DNA of 64,000 nucleotides, from contig CAJTSH010000012.1 in assembly GCA_910578885.1 (NCBI GenBank), positions 33,812-97,811 of the forward strand, written 5' to 3'. Shown piece by piece: positions 7,697-16,624 of this stretch. A program made the position numbers and the translations under genes. The notes beneath the pieces are model-generated. The model was given only the letters and a program-made list of their open reading frames with translations. It made no database searches and was not told the DNA's origin. Position 1 is the first letter of the stretch; each line of letters opens with the position of its first letter. Origin of the DNA: an uncultured Lachnospiraceae bacterium. GTDB lineage: Bacteria > Bacillota > Clostridia > Lachnospirales > Lachnospiraceae.

Positions 7697-8718
7697 AAAA
7701 AATCAATCTAACAATTATAGAAGAGGATGGAGAATATGCGCAGAATCTGGCGCTTGTGATCCGCAGAAAAGAAAAGGGCAAAATAGAGGTTGCTTGGTAT
7801 ACAGATATGGAACATTACAGGGAGAATCAGGGAAATCACCGGGAAAATATAATTCTTATTGGGGAGGCGTTTCAGGAAATAAGTCTGTTACAATCCATGC
7901 AAAAAGAACGAGCGGACGTTGGACTGGTATTGCTTTCCACAGATGGGGTGTCCAAAGAGCTTTTGGGTTATCCGATCATTGAGAAGTATAGATCGGTAGA
8001 TCATATCATAAAGGGAATCTATCGGTGTGCTGCAGCGTTTGACAGTGAAGATGTGTACTGGCGAGAGAACCGGAAGCAAATGATAGGAATTTATGCGCCT
8101 TGGAATCAGGAGTTATCCATGCTGTTTGCGGAAGTGCTTTTACAGATTTTATCGGAAAGGCAGAAGGTATTATATGTAAGCCTACAGGAATGTATTGGGA
8201 GAAAGGGGAAAAGTGAGAAATGGGATGAAGAAAATCTTGCAGACTTTGTCAGTTTTTTAAGGCTGAAAAAGGGTGGAGTAAATGCGAGGTTAAAGAGTAT
8301 TTGTAGTAGCTTGGGGAAGGGGAATTGTATCCCGTCTGTGGATAATCCTCAGAATTTATCAGACATGACAAGACAGGATTATCAGAATCTTTGGGAGGCG
8401 TTGGAGGAGCAGACGGAATATGAGAGGATTTTGTTGGAATTTGGAGCGTCTTATCAGGGAAGCTGGGAAGATATGAAGCAGTGTGCTTCAATTTACTGTC
8501 CTTATCAGGAGGATACGTTACAGGAAAATCGGAGAACTCAAATAAAACATATTATTGAGCTGCACCACGCTGAGGATATCCTAAATAAGCTGCATTATGT
8601 GAAATTGCCGAGATTAGCATTTTATAGTGGAGCAGGAGAGCGGCGGGAAGGAGAGCTCACAGAAAGACTTCTTTGCAGTGAATTTGGGGATACCGTGAGA
8701 GGTTTGGCAGAATTATGA
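7693..8718 (+). CDS. TadZ/CpaE-like protein with degenerate ATPase
   Basis: About 341 residues. The first 110 look like a response-regulator-type fold (LTIIEEDGEYAQNLALVI start, alternating beta/alpha). The rest looks like a MinD/ParA-type domain in which the expected P-loop is replaced by IGIYAPWNQELSM, without the lysines needed for ATP binding. TadZ/CpaE proteins place the pilus machine at a site in the cell, and its slot before TadA supports this identity. I chose TTG at 7693 because its T overlaps the previous TGA and GGGGGTG lies 5 nt upstream. GTG at 7687 is possible but sits in that ribosome binding site. It is strongly diverged, so the call is from position and fold pattern. Confidence 0.6.
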   Translation: MKKINLTIIEEDGEYAQNLALVIRRKEKGKIEVAWYTDMEHYRENQGNHRENIILIGEAFQEISLLQSMQKERADVGLVLLSTDGVSKELLGYPIIEKYRSVDHIIKGIYRCAAAFDSEDVYWRENRKQMIGIYAPWNQELSMLFAEVLLQILSERQKVLYVSLQECIGRKGKSEKWDEENLADFVSFLRLKKGGVNARLKSICSSLGKGNCIPSVDNPQNLSDMTRQDYQNLWEALEEQTEYERILLEFGASYQGSWEDMKQCASIYCPYQEDTLQENRRTQIKHIIELHHAEDILNKLHYVKLPRLAFYSGAGERREGELTERLLCSEFGDTVRGLAEL

Positions 8719-9968
8719 GTGAGGAACTGACAGTATTACGGGAAGAGATTTTCGGGAAAATGGATATGTCCCGTGTGATAACAGATGGAGAATTGGAGGA
8801 ATTGATAGAGCAGGCGTTGCTGCAAAGAAGCCGCAAAAGCGCGTTATCGCTTGATCAGCGGGAACAGTACCGGCGAGAGATTTTTAATTCCATGAGGAAG
8901 CTGGATGTCCTACAGGAGTTGTTGGAGAATGAGGAGGTAACAGAGGTAATGGTAAACGGGCAGAAGCATATCTTCTATGAGAAAGAGGGGACGCTGCAGG
9001 AATGGGATAAGCAGTTTACCTCGGAGGAGCGGCTGTCGGATGTAATTCAGCAGATGGTGGGGCGGAATAACAGGCGGGTCAACGCATCCACTCCAATTGC
9101 AGATACCAGATTGGCGGATGGTTCTAGAGTTAATATTGTGCTTGCGCCGGTGGCGGTGGATGGTTCCTGCATTTCTATCCGTAAATTTCCAAAAGAAGCA
9201 CTCACTATGAAACGTCTGGTAGGGCTTGGCGCGTTAACAGAAGAATTGGCGGAATATCTTGGATTTTTAGTAAGGAGCGGGTATAACATTTTTATTTCGG
9301 GAGGAACAGGAAGCGGAAAGACAACTTTTTTAAACGCACTGTCCGGGTATATTCCGGAAGAAGAGCGTTTGATTACGATAGAGGATGCCGCCGAGCTCCA
9401 GATTATAGGAATCCCCAATTTGGTTCGCTTAGAGACCAGAAATAAAGGAAGCGAGGGAACAGAGGAAATCAGTATCCGGGATTTGATTCGGGCGGCGCTT
9501 CGCATGAGACCGGACAGAATAATTGTGGGAGAATGCAGAGGTGCGGAGACACTGGATATGCTGCAGGCAATGAACACCGGGCACGACGGAAGCCTAAGCA
9601 CCGGACATGCCAATAGCGGCAGGGATATGCTGAACCGATTGGAAACTATGGTGCTGCTTGGCATGGAGCTTCCGGTCGGGGCAATCCGGGGGCAGATTGC
9701 AGCGGGGATTGACATTTTGATTCACTTGGGAAGACTGAGGGACCGGAGCAGAAAGGTGTTGGAAGTCGCAGAGTTGGACGGTGTATCAGAGGGAGAAATA
9801 CATTTGCGCCAATTGTGCAGTTTTGAGGAGACGGAAAGCAAAGAAAAGATTCGGGGAAAGTGGTGCATAAGGGAAAATCTTAAGCACAGAGAAAAGCTAA
9901 GGGCGGCAGGACTTGAACAGGAATTTGGACAGTTGGAGCAGAGGATGAGAAAGGAGGGAAAAGGCTGA
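8715..9968 (+). CDS. tadA: TadA/CpaF-family secretion ATPase
   Basis: A 417-residue hexameric ATPase that powers pilus assembly from the cytoplasmic face. Visible in order: N-terminal helical part, VTEVMVNG beta region, Walker A GGTGSGKTTF (near residue 200), an ITIEDAAELQI Asp box, Walker B RPDRIIVGECRG, and the His box with TGHDGSLSTGHAN. These are the hallmarks of the CpaF/VirB11 class. It overlaps the previous gene by ATGA and is followed 8 nt later by the TadB-like gene. Length is normal for the family. Confidence 0.95.
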   Translation: MSEELTVLREEIFGKMDMSRVITDGELEELIEQALLQRSRKSALSLDQREQYRREIFNSMRKLDVLQELLENEEVTEVMVNGQKHIFYEKEGTLQEWDKQFTSEERLSDVIQQMVGRNNRRVNASTPIADTRLADGSRVNIVLAPVAVDGSCISIRKFPKEALTMKRLVGLGALTEELAEYLGFLVRSGYNIFISGGTGSGKTTFLNALSGYIPEEERLITIEDAAELQIIGIPNLVRLETRNKGSEGTEEISIRDLIRAALRMRPDRIIVGECRGAETLDMLQAMNTGHDGSLSTGHANSGRDMLNRLETMVLLGMELPVGAIRGQIAAGIDILIHLGRLRDRSRKVLEVAELDGVSEGEIHLRQLCSFEETESKEKIRGKWCIRENLKHREKLRAAGLEQEFGQLEQRMRKEGKG

Positions 9969-9976
9969 AGAGGAAA

Positions 9977-10777
9977 GTGCAGGTGAAGTCAGGGAAAAGA
10001 ATAGGAAAAAATGCACAGACATTACAAGAAATCAGAAGAAAGTACGACAGGTATCAATGGGGAAAAGGTGAATTATTAGGATATTTTCTGCTTTATATTG
10101 GTTTATCTATAGGGCTTGCATGGTTATTTTACCGGGATATCCGGGGAGCGGTTCCGATTGGTGGAATAGTTCTTCCGGTTGGTCTGAAGCGAAAAGACAG
10201 GGAATTGCTGGAGCGTCAAAAACAGCGGCTGACGGCAGAGTTTACAGATTGCATCCGTCTGGTGGCGGGCGGACTTGCGGCAGGCTATTCTATGGAAAAT
10301 GCGTGGAAGAATGCAGAGCCGGATTTAGAAAAGCTGCATGGAAGGGAGGCGGTTATGTGTGAGGAATTGCGGACATTGAATTATGGCGTGGCAGTCAATG
10401 AACCGATTGAGAAGCTGCTCTTAGATTTTGCAGACAGGAGCGGATTAGAGGATGTATTTAGTTTCTGTCAGGTGTTTTCTTTTGCGAAAAGAAGCGGAGG
10501 GAATCTGACAAAGATTATCGGCAATACAGTAAAGCAGATCGGCGACAAGCGGGAGGTACTTCAGGAAATAGAAACTGTCATGTCGGCGAAAAAGCTGGAA
10601 CAAAAAATCATGAATATCATTCCCCTGCTATTGCTTGCTTATGTAAGCGTTAGCTCGCCTGATTTTATTTCTCCGCTGTATCAGAATCTGTTCGGTCAGA
10701 TCGTAATGAGTATTTGTCTGGCTGTTTATGGCTTGGCATTCCTCTTATCGGAGAAAATCATTAGAATCGGGGTGTAA
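9977..10777 (+). CDS. tadB: TadB-like inner-membrane platform protein (T2SS GspF fold)
   Basis: A 266-residue membrane protein with two N-terminal helices (about 33-70), a cytoplasmic helical GspF-like domain containing TAEFTDCIRLVAGGLAAGYSMENA and FAKRSGGNLTKII, and two C-terminal helices. This matches TadB, which together with TadC forms the platform that TadA acts on. The proposed start is GTG at 9977 with AGAGGAAA directly before it. The AAGGAGGG further up belongs to the end of tadA and may also serve. Confidence 0.85.
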   Translation: MQVKSGKRIGKNAQTLQEIRRKYDRYQWGKGELLGYFLLYIGLSIGLAWLFYRDIRGAVPIGGIVLPVGLKRKDRELLERQKQRLTAEFTDCIRLVAGGLAAGYSMENAWKNAEPDLEKLHGREAVMCEELRTLNYGVAVNEPIEKLLLDFADRSGLEDVFSFCQVFSFAKRSGGNLTKIIGNTVKQIGDKREVLQEIETVMSAKKLEQKIMNIIPLLLLAYVSVSSPDFISPLYQNLFGQIVMSICLAVYGLAFLLSEKIIRIGV

Positions 10778-10778
10778 A

Positions 10779-11999
10779 ATGAAGGTCAGATATTATGTTT
10801 TTATTGCTGTAATTACGTTGTTTCTAGCTGGCGTTTCTTTGTTGGAGGGAAGCGGAGAGGAAGAACTGGAGGAATCAAAAATACTGGTGCGCGGTGAGCC
10901 GGGAGAAGGAGACAAAGATGTTGAACTGGAACTTACAGTACCGGAACTTGAAGAGACAGTTACTTATCAGCTTTCGATAGCGGAACGAGAGTACAATGAG
11001 GATGAGAGGGAGAAATTGTTCGCACAGGCAGTCAAGGAAATAGAAGAGAGCTTTCCCGCAGAGGGAGAGACAATCAGCCGCATTACGAAACCCGTGCAGT
11101 TACTGTCCAGAGCACAAGATGGGCTCATCGAGGTGGAGTGGAGCTTTGGGGATACTGCAGTTATTTTGGAGGACGGAAGTATTGACGCCTCAAAGGTGGA
11201 TGAAAAAGGAACATTGGTTCTGGTCTGTGCACAGCTTCATTATAGGGATTATCTGTATATCTATGAATTTCCGGTTTGTGTTTATCCGGAGAGCTTGGAT
11301 GGAATGGAACGATTAATGAAGAAATTGGGAAATTATTTTGAGGAGAAGGAGATACAGAATGTCAGGGAAGCCGAAGTGGAATTGCCGAAGGAGTTGGAGG
11401 GGCATGTTTTGAACTGGTCTTACAAAAAGTCCTATTCGACGTTATGGATTTTGGGCTTGGGTGCGTTTGCAATGATCCTGATTCCTTGGTATATGCGGGA
11501 GAAGGAAGAGAAGCGGCGCCAGGAGAGGAAGGTGCAGTTGGAAATGGAGTATCCGGGAATGCTGGCGGAATTTTCACTTCTGCTCGGCGCAGGAATGACG
11601 GTAAGAATTGTTTGGGAAAAGTTGGTTTTATCCTATGAGGAAAAGCAAAAGCAGGGAAAAAGGAAAAAGAGTGAGGTTTTGGAACAGATGAAATTAACCT
11701 ATCGTCAGATTCAGGATGGTGCAGGGGAGGTGAGCGCCTATGAGGGTTTTGCAAAACGTTGCGAAGCGGCGTGTTATCGAAGATTTACGATGCTGCTGAC
11801 ACAATATCTGCAAAAAGGAACAAAAGGATTGGCAGAGACTTTGGAGCTGGAAGCTGCCCAAGCGTTTGAGAATAGAAAAAATCTTGCAAGACGGCGTGGA
11901 GAGGAAGCCGGAACCAAGCTGCTGCTGCCAATGATAATGATGCTATTTGTAGTGATTGCCATTATGATGATACCGGCATGTATGACAATGGAACTATAG
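10779..11999 (+). CDS. tadC: TadC-like platform protein with an extended N-terminal domain
   Basis: 406 residues: an N-terminal signal-anchor-like helix, about 200 residues of acidic soluble sequence (probably outside the membrane), a helix near residue 222, then a GspF-like cytoplasmic domain (YPGMLAEFSLLLGAGMTVRI, YEGFAKRCE) and a final helix rich in Met and Ile. The C-terminal half is TadC-like. The long outer domain is not in standard TadC and may replace parts of the envelope apparatus in a single-membrane cell. The start is ATG at 10779, one base after the previous stop, with GGGGTG upstream. The longer frame opening at 10728 is not needed. Confidence 0.75.
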   Translation: MKVRYYVFIAVITLFLAGVSLLEGSGEEELEESKILVRGEPGEGDKDVELELTVPELEETVTYQLSIAEREYNEDEREKLFAQAVKEIEESFPAEGETISRITKPVQLLSRAQDGLIEVEWSFGDTAVILEDGSIDASKVDEKGTLVLVCAQLHYRDYLYIYEFPVCVYPESLDGMERLMKKLGNYFEEKEIQNVREAEVELPKELEGHVLNWSYKKSYSTLWILGLGAFAMILIPWYMREKEEKRRQERKVQLEMEYPGMLAEFSLLLGAGMTVRIVWEKLVLSYEEKQKQGKRKKSEVLEQMKLTYRQIQDGAGEVSAYEGFAKRCEAACYRRFTMLLTQYLQKGTKGLAETLELEAAQAFENRKNLARRRGEEAGTKLLLPMIMMLFVVIAIMMIPACMTMEL

Positions 12000-12013
12000 G
12001 AAAGGAGTACAAA

Positions 12014-12181
12014 ATGAAAGAAATCAAACGTTTTTTGAAAGAAGAGGATGGGATGGCAGTAGTCGAGGTGGTCTTGATACTGGTGGTTCTGATTGGGCTT
12101 GTAGTTATTTTTAAATCACAGATTACTGCCCTGATCAAGAAGATATTAAAGAAAGTATCGACAGAAGCGGGTTCCATTTAA
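12014..12181 (+). CDS. Flp-type prepilin (major pilin candidate)
   Basis: 55 residues: a short charged leader (MKEIKRFLKEEDG), then MAVVEVVLILVVLIGLVVIF and a short basic tail. Cleavage after Gly13 leaves Met+1 and Glu+5, the class III/IV prepilin rule, so the A24 peptidases in this operon are the likely processors. Small size and single hydrophobic helix match Flp pilins. AAAGGAG lies 6 nt before the ATG. The next gene begins 3 nt after the stop. Confidence 0.85.
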   Translation: MKEIKRFLKEEDGMAVVEVVLILVVLIGLVVIFKSQITALIKKILKKVSTEAGSI

Positions 12182-12184
12182 CTC

Positions 12185-13747
12185 ATGAGAGAAGTGAGAA
12201 ATAACAGAATCTGCGGGAGCACAAGCATATTTTTCAGTCTGGTCTTACTGCTGGTTTCTTCCCTGATATTTACACTGTTGGAGGGAGCCAGAGTGGAAGG
12301 GCTGAAAGCATGCGCCAGAATGAACAGCGATCTAGTAACGGAGTCGGTTCTGGCGGAATATGTGAAGCCTCTTTGGGAGAACTATCATCTGCTTGCAGGA
12401 AACGGAGGAAATGAAAATGGGGAATGGGATGTCAGGCGTATTTCACAGAGCGCAAAGCAGATAGGAGAAGATAATTTAGAGTGGCAGACTGATGGTAAAA
12501 GAGGTCTATGGATGTATCCGCTTCACATTGAAAATGCGGAGGTAACAAATTATCATCTTATTACGGATGACGAAGGGGAAGGATTTTACCATCTTGTTAT
12601 AGAAAGCATGAAGAACAGTTTACCAATGGATGCAGCAGAAGCTATTTACAAAAAAATAAAGAAGATGCAGAAAACCGAGGAAGATGCGGGTGATGTATCT
12701 CTTAAGGTGGATGAAGCAAAATCCTGTGTAGAGCAGGCGGCAAAAGAAGAAAATGCGGATACGAAAGAGGAGCGGGAAGGGGGAGAAGATGTAAAAGCGG
12801 AACTGCCTGACCAGCCGGCGGAACAAGACGGAAATGAGATAGATAATCCTCTGGAATATATAGGGGAATGGAAGTCGGCGGCGCTTTTAACGCTTCTTGG
12901 AGCAGACCCATCCAGTCTGTCTGCAAAAAAGGCAGATACCGGTAAGGCGCTGGAGAAGCGGAAGAAAAATACAGGGAATTGGGAAAAGGTATCGCAGGAA
13001 GATGCGTGGTATGAAAGAATTCTGTTTCAGGAATACTTGTTAAAATATTTTGAGGCATATCCGACCGGGAAAACAGAAACGGAGCGGGAAGTGTCTGCCG
13101 GGCAGGATACACTTTCAGGAAGTTTGGAGTATGAGATGGAATATTTGATTGTGGGAAAGGCTTCGGATAAGAAGAATCTGGAGGGAGTGTTAGAGCGAAT
13201 TCTCTTACTTCGGGAAGCTGCAAATTTCATTTATTTACAGACAGATGAGCAAAAGAAAAGTGAGGCGCTCACTTTGGCAACGCTTCTTGTAGGCGCAACT
13301 GGAAACGGGTTGTTAATAAAAGGAGTTCAACAGGGAATTCTTGCGGTCTGGGCGTTTGCAGAAAGCGTATCTGATGTGAGGAGCTTGCTGGCAGGGGAAA
13401 AGATTCCCATTATAAAAACATCTGCCGAGTGGTCAACAGACGTTGGAGGATTATCAAAAGAATCCGGTTTTAAAGAAGCAAAAACCTGTAAAAATGGATT
13501 GGAATACAAAGATTATCTGAGGGTGCTTATGTTTTTGACAGGAAAAACTAAGCTCTGTTACCGGGCAATGGATTTGATAGAGCGGAATCTGCAGGCTGTA
13601 GACGGGTATTCCGATCTGCGGATGGATATGCTGTGGGATCGGTGCATGATTCGATACAATTATACGGCAAGACCAATGTTTCTGTCGCTGGAAATAGAAA
13701 AGTATCAATGGAGTATCCGAAAAACAGGTACTTACAGGGAAGAATAG
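12185..13747 (+). CDS. DUF5702-type pilus-associated surface protein
   Basis: A 520-residue protein with an N-terminal membrane helix (SIFFSLVLLLVSSLIFTLLE, about residues 15-34) followed by GARVEGLKACARMNSDL and a large mostly helical, charged domain with a lysine/glutamate-rich linker near 155-210. It resembles the DUF5702 proteins found in Clostridia Tad operons, where they occupy the TadG-like place. Its biochemical role is unknown. I infer an anchored external subunit of the pilus apparatus. The ribosome binding site is weak, and the 3-nt gap from the Flp gene suggests coupled translation. Confidence 0.65.
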   Translation: MREVRNNRICGSTSIFFSLVLLLVSSLIFTLLEGARVEGLKACARMNSDLVTESVLAEYVKPLWENYHLLAGNGGNENGEWDVRRISQSAKQIGEDNLEWQTDGKRGLWMYPLHIENAEVTNYHLITDDEGEGFYHLVIESMKNSLPMDAAEAIYKKIKKMQKTEEDAGDVSLKVDEAKSCVEQAAKEENADTKEEREGGEDVKAELPDQPAEQDGNEIDNPLEYIGEWKSAALLTLLGADPSSLSAKKADTGKALEKRKKNTGNWEKVSQEDAWYERILFQEYLLKYFEAYPTGKTETEREVSAGQDTLSGSLEYEMEYLIVGKASDKKNLEGVLERILLLREAANFIYLQTDEQKKSEALTLATLLVGATGNGLLIKGVQQGILAVWAFAESVSDVRSLLAGEKIPIIKTSAEWSTDVGGLSKESGFKEAKTCKNGLEYKDYLRVLMFLTGKTKLCYRAMDLIERNLQAVDGYSDLRMDMLWDRCMIRYNYTARPMFLSLEIEKYQWSIRKTGTYREE

Positions 13748-13812
13748 GTAACAGTGGGGTATCTGAACTGTTACAAGAATAGAAAGCAGGAAAGGGAAAG
13801 AGGTGTATAAAG

Positions 13813-14685
13813 GTGTCTCAGAAAATGAAATATAATGGCAGAATCATATTGACGCTCGTTAAGAACTCTCTCACACCAATAAAAAAGCGGGGACTGTCAT
13901 CCCGGCGATATAGAATGGAGACACCTTTGTACACCTCTTTGCCTGGTTTTTATATGGTCGAAGCAGCAGTGAGTATCCCGGTGTTTGTGTGCTTTGTTGT
14001 ATGTATTCTGTTCTTTTTTTGCATAATGCAGCTTCAGATTGAGATACAGGCGTCTTTAAATTATGCGGGACGAATAATTTCCGAGTATGCGGCGCTAGAG
14101 TCAGATGGGTCGGATAAGATAAGTGAGAAAGCAGAGTTTGCCGCAGCAGAGGTTTTGTTCCGGAAGCATTTGAAAGAACAGAATGCCAGAACGGAATATA
14201 TCAGGGGAGGAGAACTCGGTATCAGCCTTTTGGATACAGAGCTGGAAGGGGATTACGTACATTTAAAAGTAAAGTATCGTGTCAAATTTCCGATTGGTCT
14301 GTTTGGGAAATATGAGTTTCTGGTGCATCAGCAGGCAAAGGCAAGAAAATGGACAGGAGAGAATCGGACGGCGTCGGAGAACGCCGGCTGGGTGTATATC
14401 ACACCCACCGGAAGTGCTTATCATCAGACTGCACAATGCCCATATCTGGATTTGAGCATCCGAAGCGTTGCGTTTGAGGAAGTAGAAAAGCAAAGGAATC
14501 ATTCGGGAGGAAGGTATGAGATGTGCAGGAAATGTGGGAAAAGCTTCGGAACCTTGGTCTATATTACAGACTACGGTGATGTATATCATGGCAGTATTGC
14601 ATGTACCGGTTTGAAGCGAAGTGTACAAAAGGTTAGATTATCGGAAATAGGAGGGCGTCATGCCTGTTCAAAATGTGGAGGGTAA
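13813..14685 (+). CDS. TadE-like pseudopilin fused to two CxxC zinc-ribbon-like modules
   Basis: 290 residues from GTG at 13813 (GGTG upstream). ATG at 13915 is an alternative closer to the pilin leader. Around residue 45 comes a pilin-like segment, LPGFYMVEAAVSIPVFVCF, where Gly-Phe with Glu at +5 fits prepilin cleavage. A TadE-like beta domain follows. The C-terminal 95 residues hold two copies of the same module: VYIT-x-x-G-x-x-YH-x4-C-x-x-L, then a serine/valine helix, then C-x-KCG (CRKCGKSF and CSKCGG). Each copy offers one Cys/His and a CxxC pair, so metal binding is likely. The fusion is unusual and its role is unknown. Confidence 0.7.
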   Translation: MSQKMKYNGRIILTLVKNSLTPIKKRGLSSRRYRMETPLYTSLPGFYMVEAAVSIPVFVCFVVCILFFFCIMQLQIEIQASLNYAGRIISEYAALESDGSDKISEKAEFAAAEVLFRKHLKEQNARTEYIRGGELGISLLDTELEGDYVHLKVKYRVKFPIGLFGKYEFLVHQQAKARKWTGENRTASENAGWVYITPTGSAYHQTAQCPYLDLSIRSVAFEEVEKQRNHSGGRYEMCRKCGKSFGTLVYITDYGDVYHGSIACTGLKRSVQKVRLSEIGGRHACSKCGG

Positions 14686-14747
14686 GTTTGGGAAAGAACT
14701 TCCAAATCTACCGGAATGTTGTGAAAAGCAAGTTGAAGGGAGAAAAA

Positions 14748-15161
14748 ATGATTCAGTCATATACATTGTTGGGAATGCTGGGATGGTGTTCCTTTGAAGA
14801 TTTCAGAAGGAAAAGGGTTCTTGTATATCCGGTGTTATTGTTTGGCATCATAGGTATGCTTCTTCATCTATACTATCGGAATATATCTATCGGCAGTCTG
14901 CTGGCTGGGTGCGCACTGGGACTGGGGCTTTTGCTGCTTAGTTATCTGACCGGACAAATTGGATCAGGAGATGCGCTGGTGCTTATTGTAAGCGGAATTT
15001 ATCTCGGATTCTGGGAAAATACAAGGTTATTTTTTCATGGTCTGATTTTTTGCGGAATATGGTCGCTGCTGCTGCTGGTGTTGAAAAGAAAACGCGGAAG
15101 AGACGAGGTGGCGTTTATTCCATTTCTGTTTCTGGCCTATTTGGAGATGATGTTGTTATGA
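14748..15161 (+). CDS. A24 prepilin peptidase-like protein, second copy
   Basis: About 137 residues from ATG 14748 (AAGGGAGA upstream). The frame is open back to 14673, but that would overlap the previous gene. It is a membrane protein with the two aspartates expected of A24 peptidases: CSFEDFRRKRV near residue 21 and IGSGDALV about 45 residues later. It is shorter and more diverged than the copy at 7190, and may be specialised for the TadE-like pseudopilins beside it. Its stop overlaps the next start as ATGA. Confidence 0.72.
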   Translation: MIQSYTLLGMLGWCSFEDFRRKRVLVYPVLLFGIIGMLLHLYYRNISIGSLLAGCALGLGLLLLSYLTGQIGSGDALVLIVSGIYLGFWENTRLFFHGLIFCGIWSLLLLVLKRKRGRDEVAFIPFLFLAYLEMMLL

Positions 15162-15379
15162 AAAAGTCGCTGCGGGCAAGTTATACGGTAGAGGCGGCGA
15201 TTCTTATGCCGATTGTGCTATGTATTATAGCTGTGCTGCTTCAAATGGGAATTCATATGTATCAGCAAGTGCGCAAAGAGTTCGGGAATAAGGATTGTAT
15301 CTGCCAGACCAAGGCGGTAGAGACGGTTCAGCGACTGCGGCTGGCAGGGGATGTATGGGAGGAAATTGGATGGAAGTAA
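15158..15379 (+). CDS. Small TadE/TadF-like pseudopilin
   Basis: 73 residues: basic start MKKSLRA, then SYTVEAAILMPIVLCIIAVLL with Glu at +5 from an Ala-Ser junction, then an amphipathic helix. This is the minor-pseudopilin pattern seen in TadE and TadF. It overlaps the upstream peptidase by four bases and the downstream FHA gene by ten, so translation is tightly coupled. The open frame from 15050 is only an extension into the previous gene. Confidence 0.7.
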   Translation: MKKSLRASYTVEAAILMPIVLCIIAVLLQMGIHMYQQVRKEFGNKDCICQTKAVETVQRLRLAGDVWEEIGWK

Positions 15380-16554
15380 CATATAGGAGAAATGTTGGGA
15401 AGAGTTTTATGGTAATTAGCGGAATTTGTACGATGCCGGATTACCAGATTGAAATGTGTAAAAGAAATCAGATAGATCCATTTTTAGATTTTGAAACAAT
15501 GATAGCGGACGGTCAAATGGAATATTGGTATGACATTACGGGAAAACAGTCTTTTGAAGAATATGTAAAGTATAAAAAACTAGGTTATCAGGAAGTGCGG
15601 AAACTGATATCGGCTATTTATAACGGAATAAAAGAGGCTGAGAATTATCTTCTAAAGGAACAGTCAATTTTGCTTTTGCCGGAATGCCTATACGTTTCAA
15701 ACCACAGCAAAGAAGTATTTCTATGCTATTGTCCGGGAGAAGAAGTTCCCTTTACCGATGGTTTTCATACATTGATGGAATATCTTCTCACCTACATAGA
15801 GCACGGGGAAGAGCAGGCGGTAGCTGTTGGTTATAAGATTTATCAGATGACGCTGAAGCCTAATTGTGCAATAGATAAGATCTGGAGCTTGCTGGGAGAA
15901 TCGGAGAATATAGAACTTAGAGGCGAGGAGAAAAAGCGAGATAAAGAAAGGGTAAATCAGATAGATCGGAGTTATGAAAGAGAGGAGCAGGCTGCAGATT
16001 GCGTAGAGGAAGAACTGGCGTATGACAACTTAAATACGAGGAATTTGCAGGAACCGGGGAAGCGGGAGACAAGCGTTTTTTCGGAAAGATGGTTAGAAAA
16101 AGGAAGACGGCTGCTGCAAGCAGGGAGACAGACAATTCAGGAGTGGAGTCCATATAAGCAGAAAGAAAAGAATCAGATGGTATTTGAGCCTATGAATGAG
16201 AGCGAACAGAAAAAGGAGAGGCAGACTTCTTTTCTGGATAAGAATAAGGAGGAAAGAAAAATGGCAAAATTAGTATATATCGGAGGAGAAATAGAAAGAG
16301 AAATATATCTGAACAAAGATATTTATTGTGTTGGAAGCCAGAAGGACGCAGATATCGTTCTGGGAAGCGAGACGGTCAGCCGTCTTCATGCAAGAATCAA
16401 TAATGCAGACAATATCTATTATATTGAAGACTTGAATTCCAGAAATGGAACATGGGTCAATGGAAAGCTGCTTCATTATATGGAAAAGGTTTCCTTGAAG
16501 CATAGAGACATCATAGCATTTGCGGATGAGAGATTTCGTTATGAGGAAGAGTAA
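15370..16554 (+). CDS. DUF6382-like protein with C-terminal FHA domain
   Basis: 394 residues. The first 180 form a domain with CLYVSNHSKEVFLCYCPG, like the DUF6382 region found with FHA domains in Clostridia Tad loci. Then comes a charged linker (about 180-295). Last is an FHA domain with VGSQKDADIVL, SETVSRLHARI and DLNSRNGTWVNG, the phosphothreonine-binding signature. FHA modules read Ser/Thr phosphorylation, so the pilus machine may be under kinase control, but no kinase gene is in this window. The start at 15370 overlaps the preceding stop. Confidence 0.75.
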   Translation: MEVTYRRNVGKSFMVISGICTMPDYQIEMCKRNQIDPFLDFETMIADGQMEYWYDITGKQSFEEYVKYKKLGYQEVRKLISAIYNGIKEAENYLLKEQSILLLPECLYVSNHSKEVFLCYCPGEEVPFTDGFHTLMEYLLTYIEHGEEQAVAVGYKIYQMTLKPNCAIDKIWSLLGESENIELRGEEKKRDKERVNQIDRSYEREEQAADCVEEELAYDNLNTRNLQEPGKRETSVFSERWLEKGRRLLQAGRQTIQEWSPYKQKEKNQMVFEPMNESEQKKERQTSFLDKNKEERKMAKLVYIGGEIEREIYLNKDIYCVGSQKDADIVLGSETVSRLHARINNADNIYYIEDLNSRNGTWVNGKLLHYMEKVSLKHRDIIAFADERFRYEEE

Positions 16555-16624
16555 TAGAATCAGGGAGAAGCTCTTTACAGAATAAAAAAGCTGGGGTATC
16601 ATGGAAAAAAGCGAGGAAGATACC

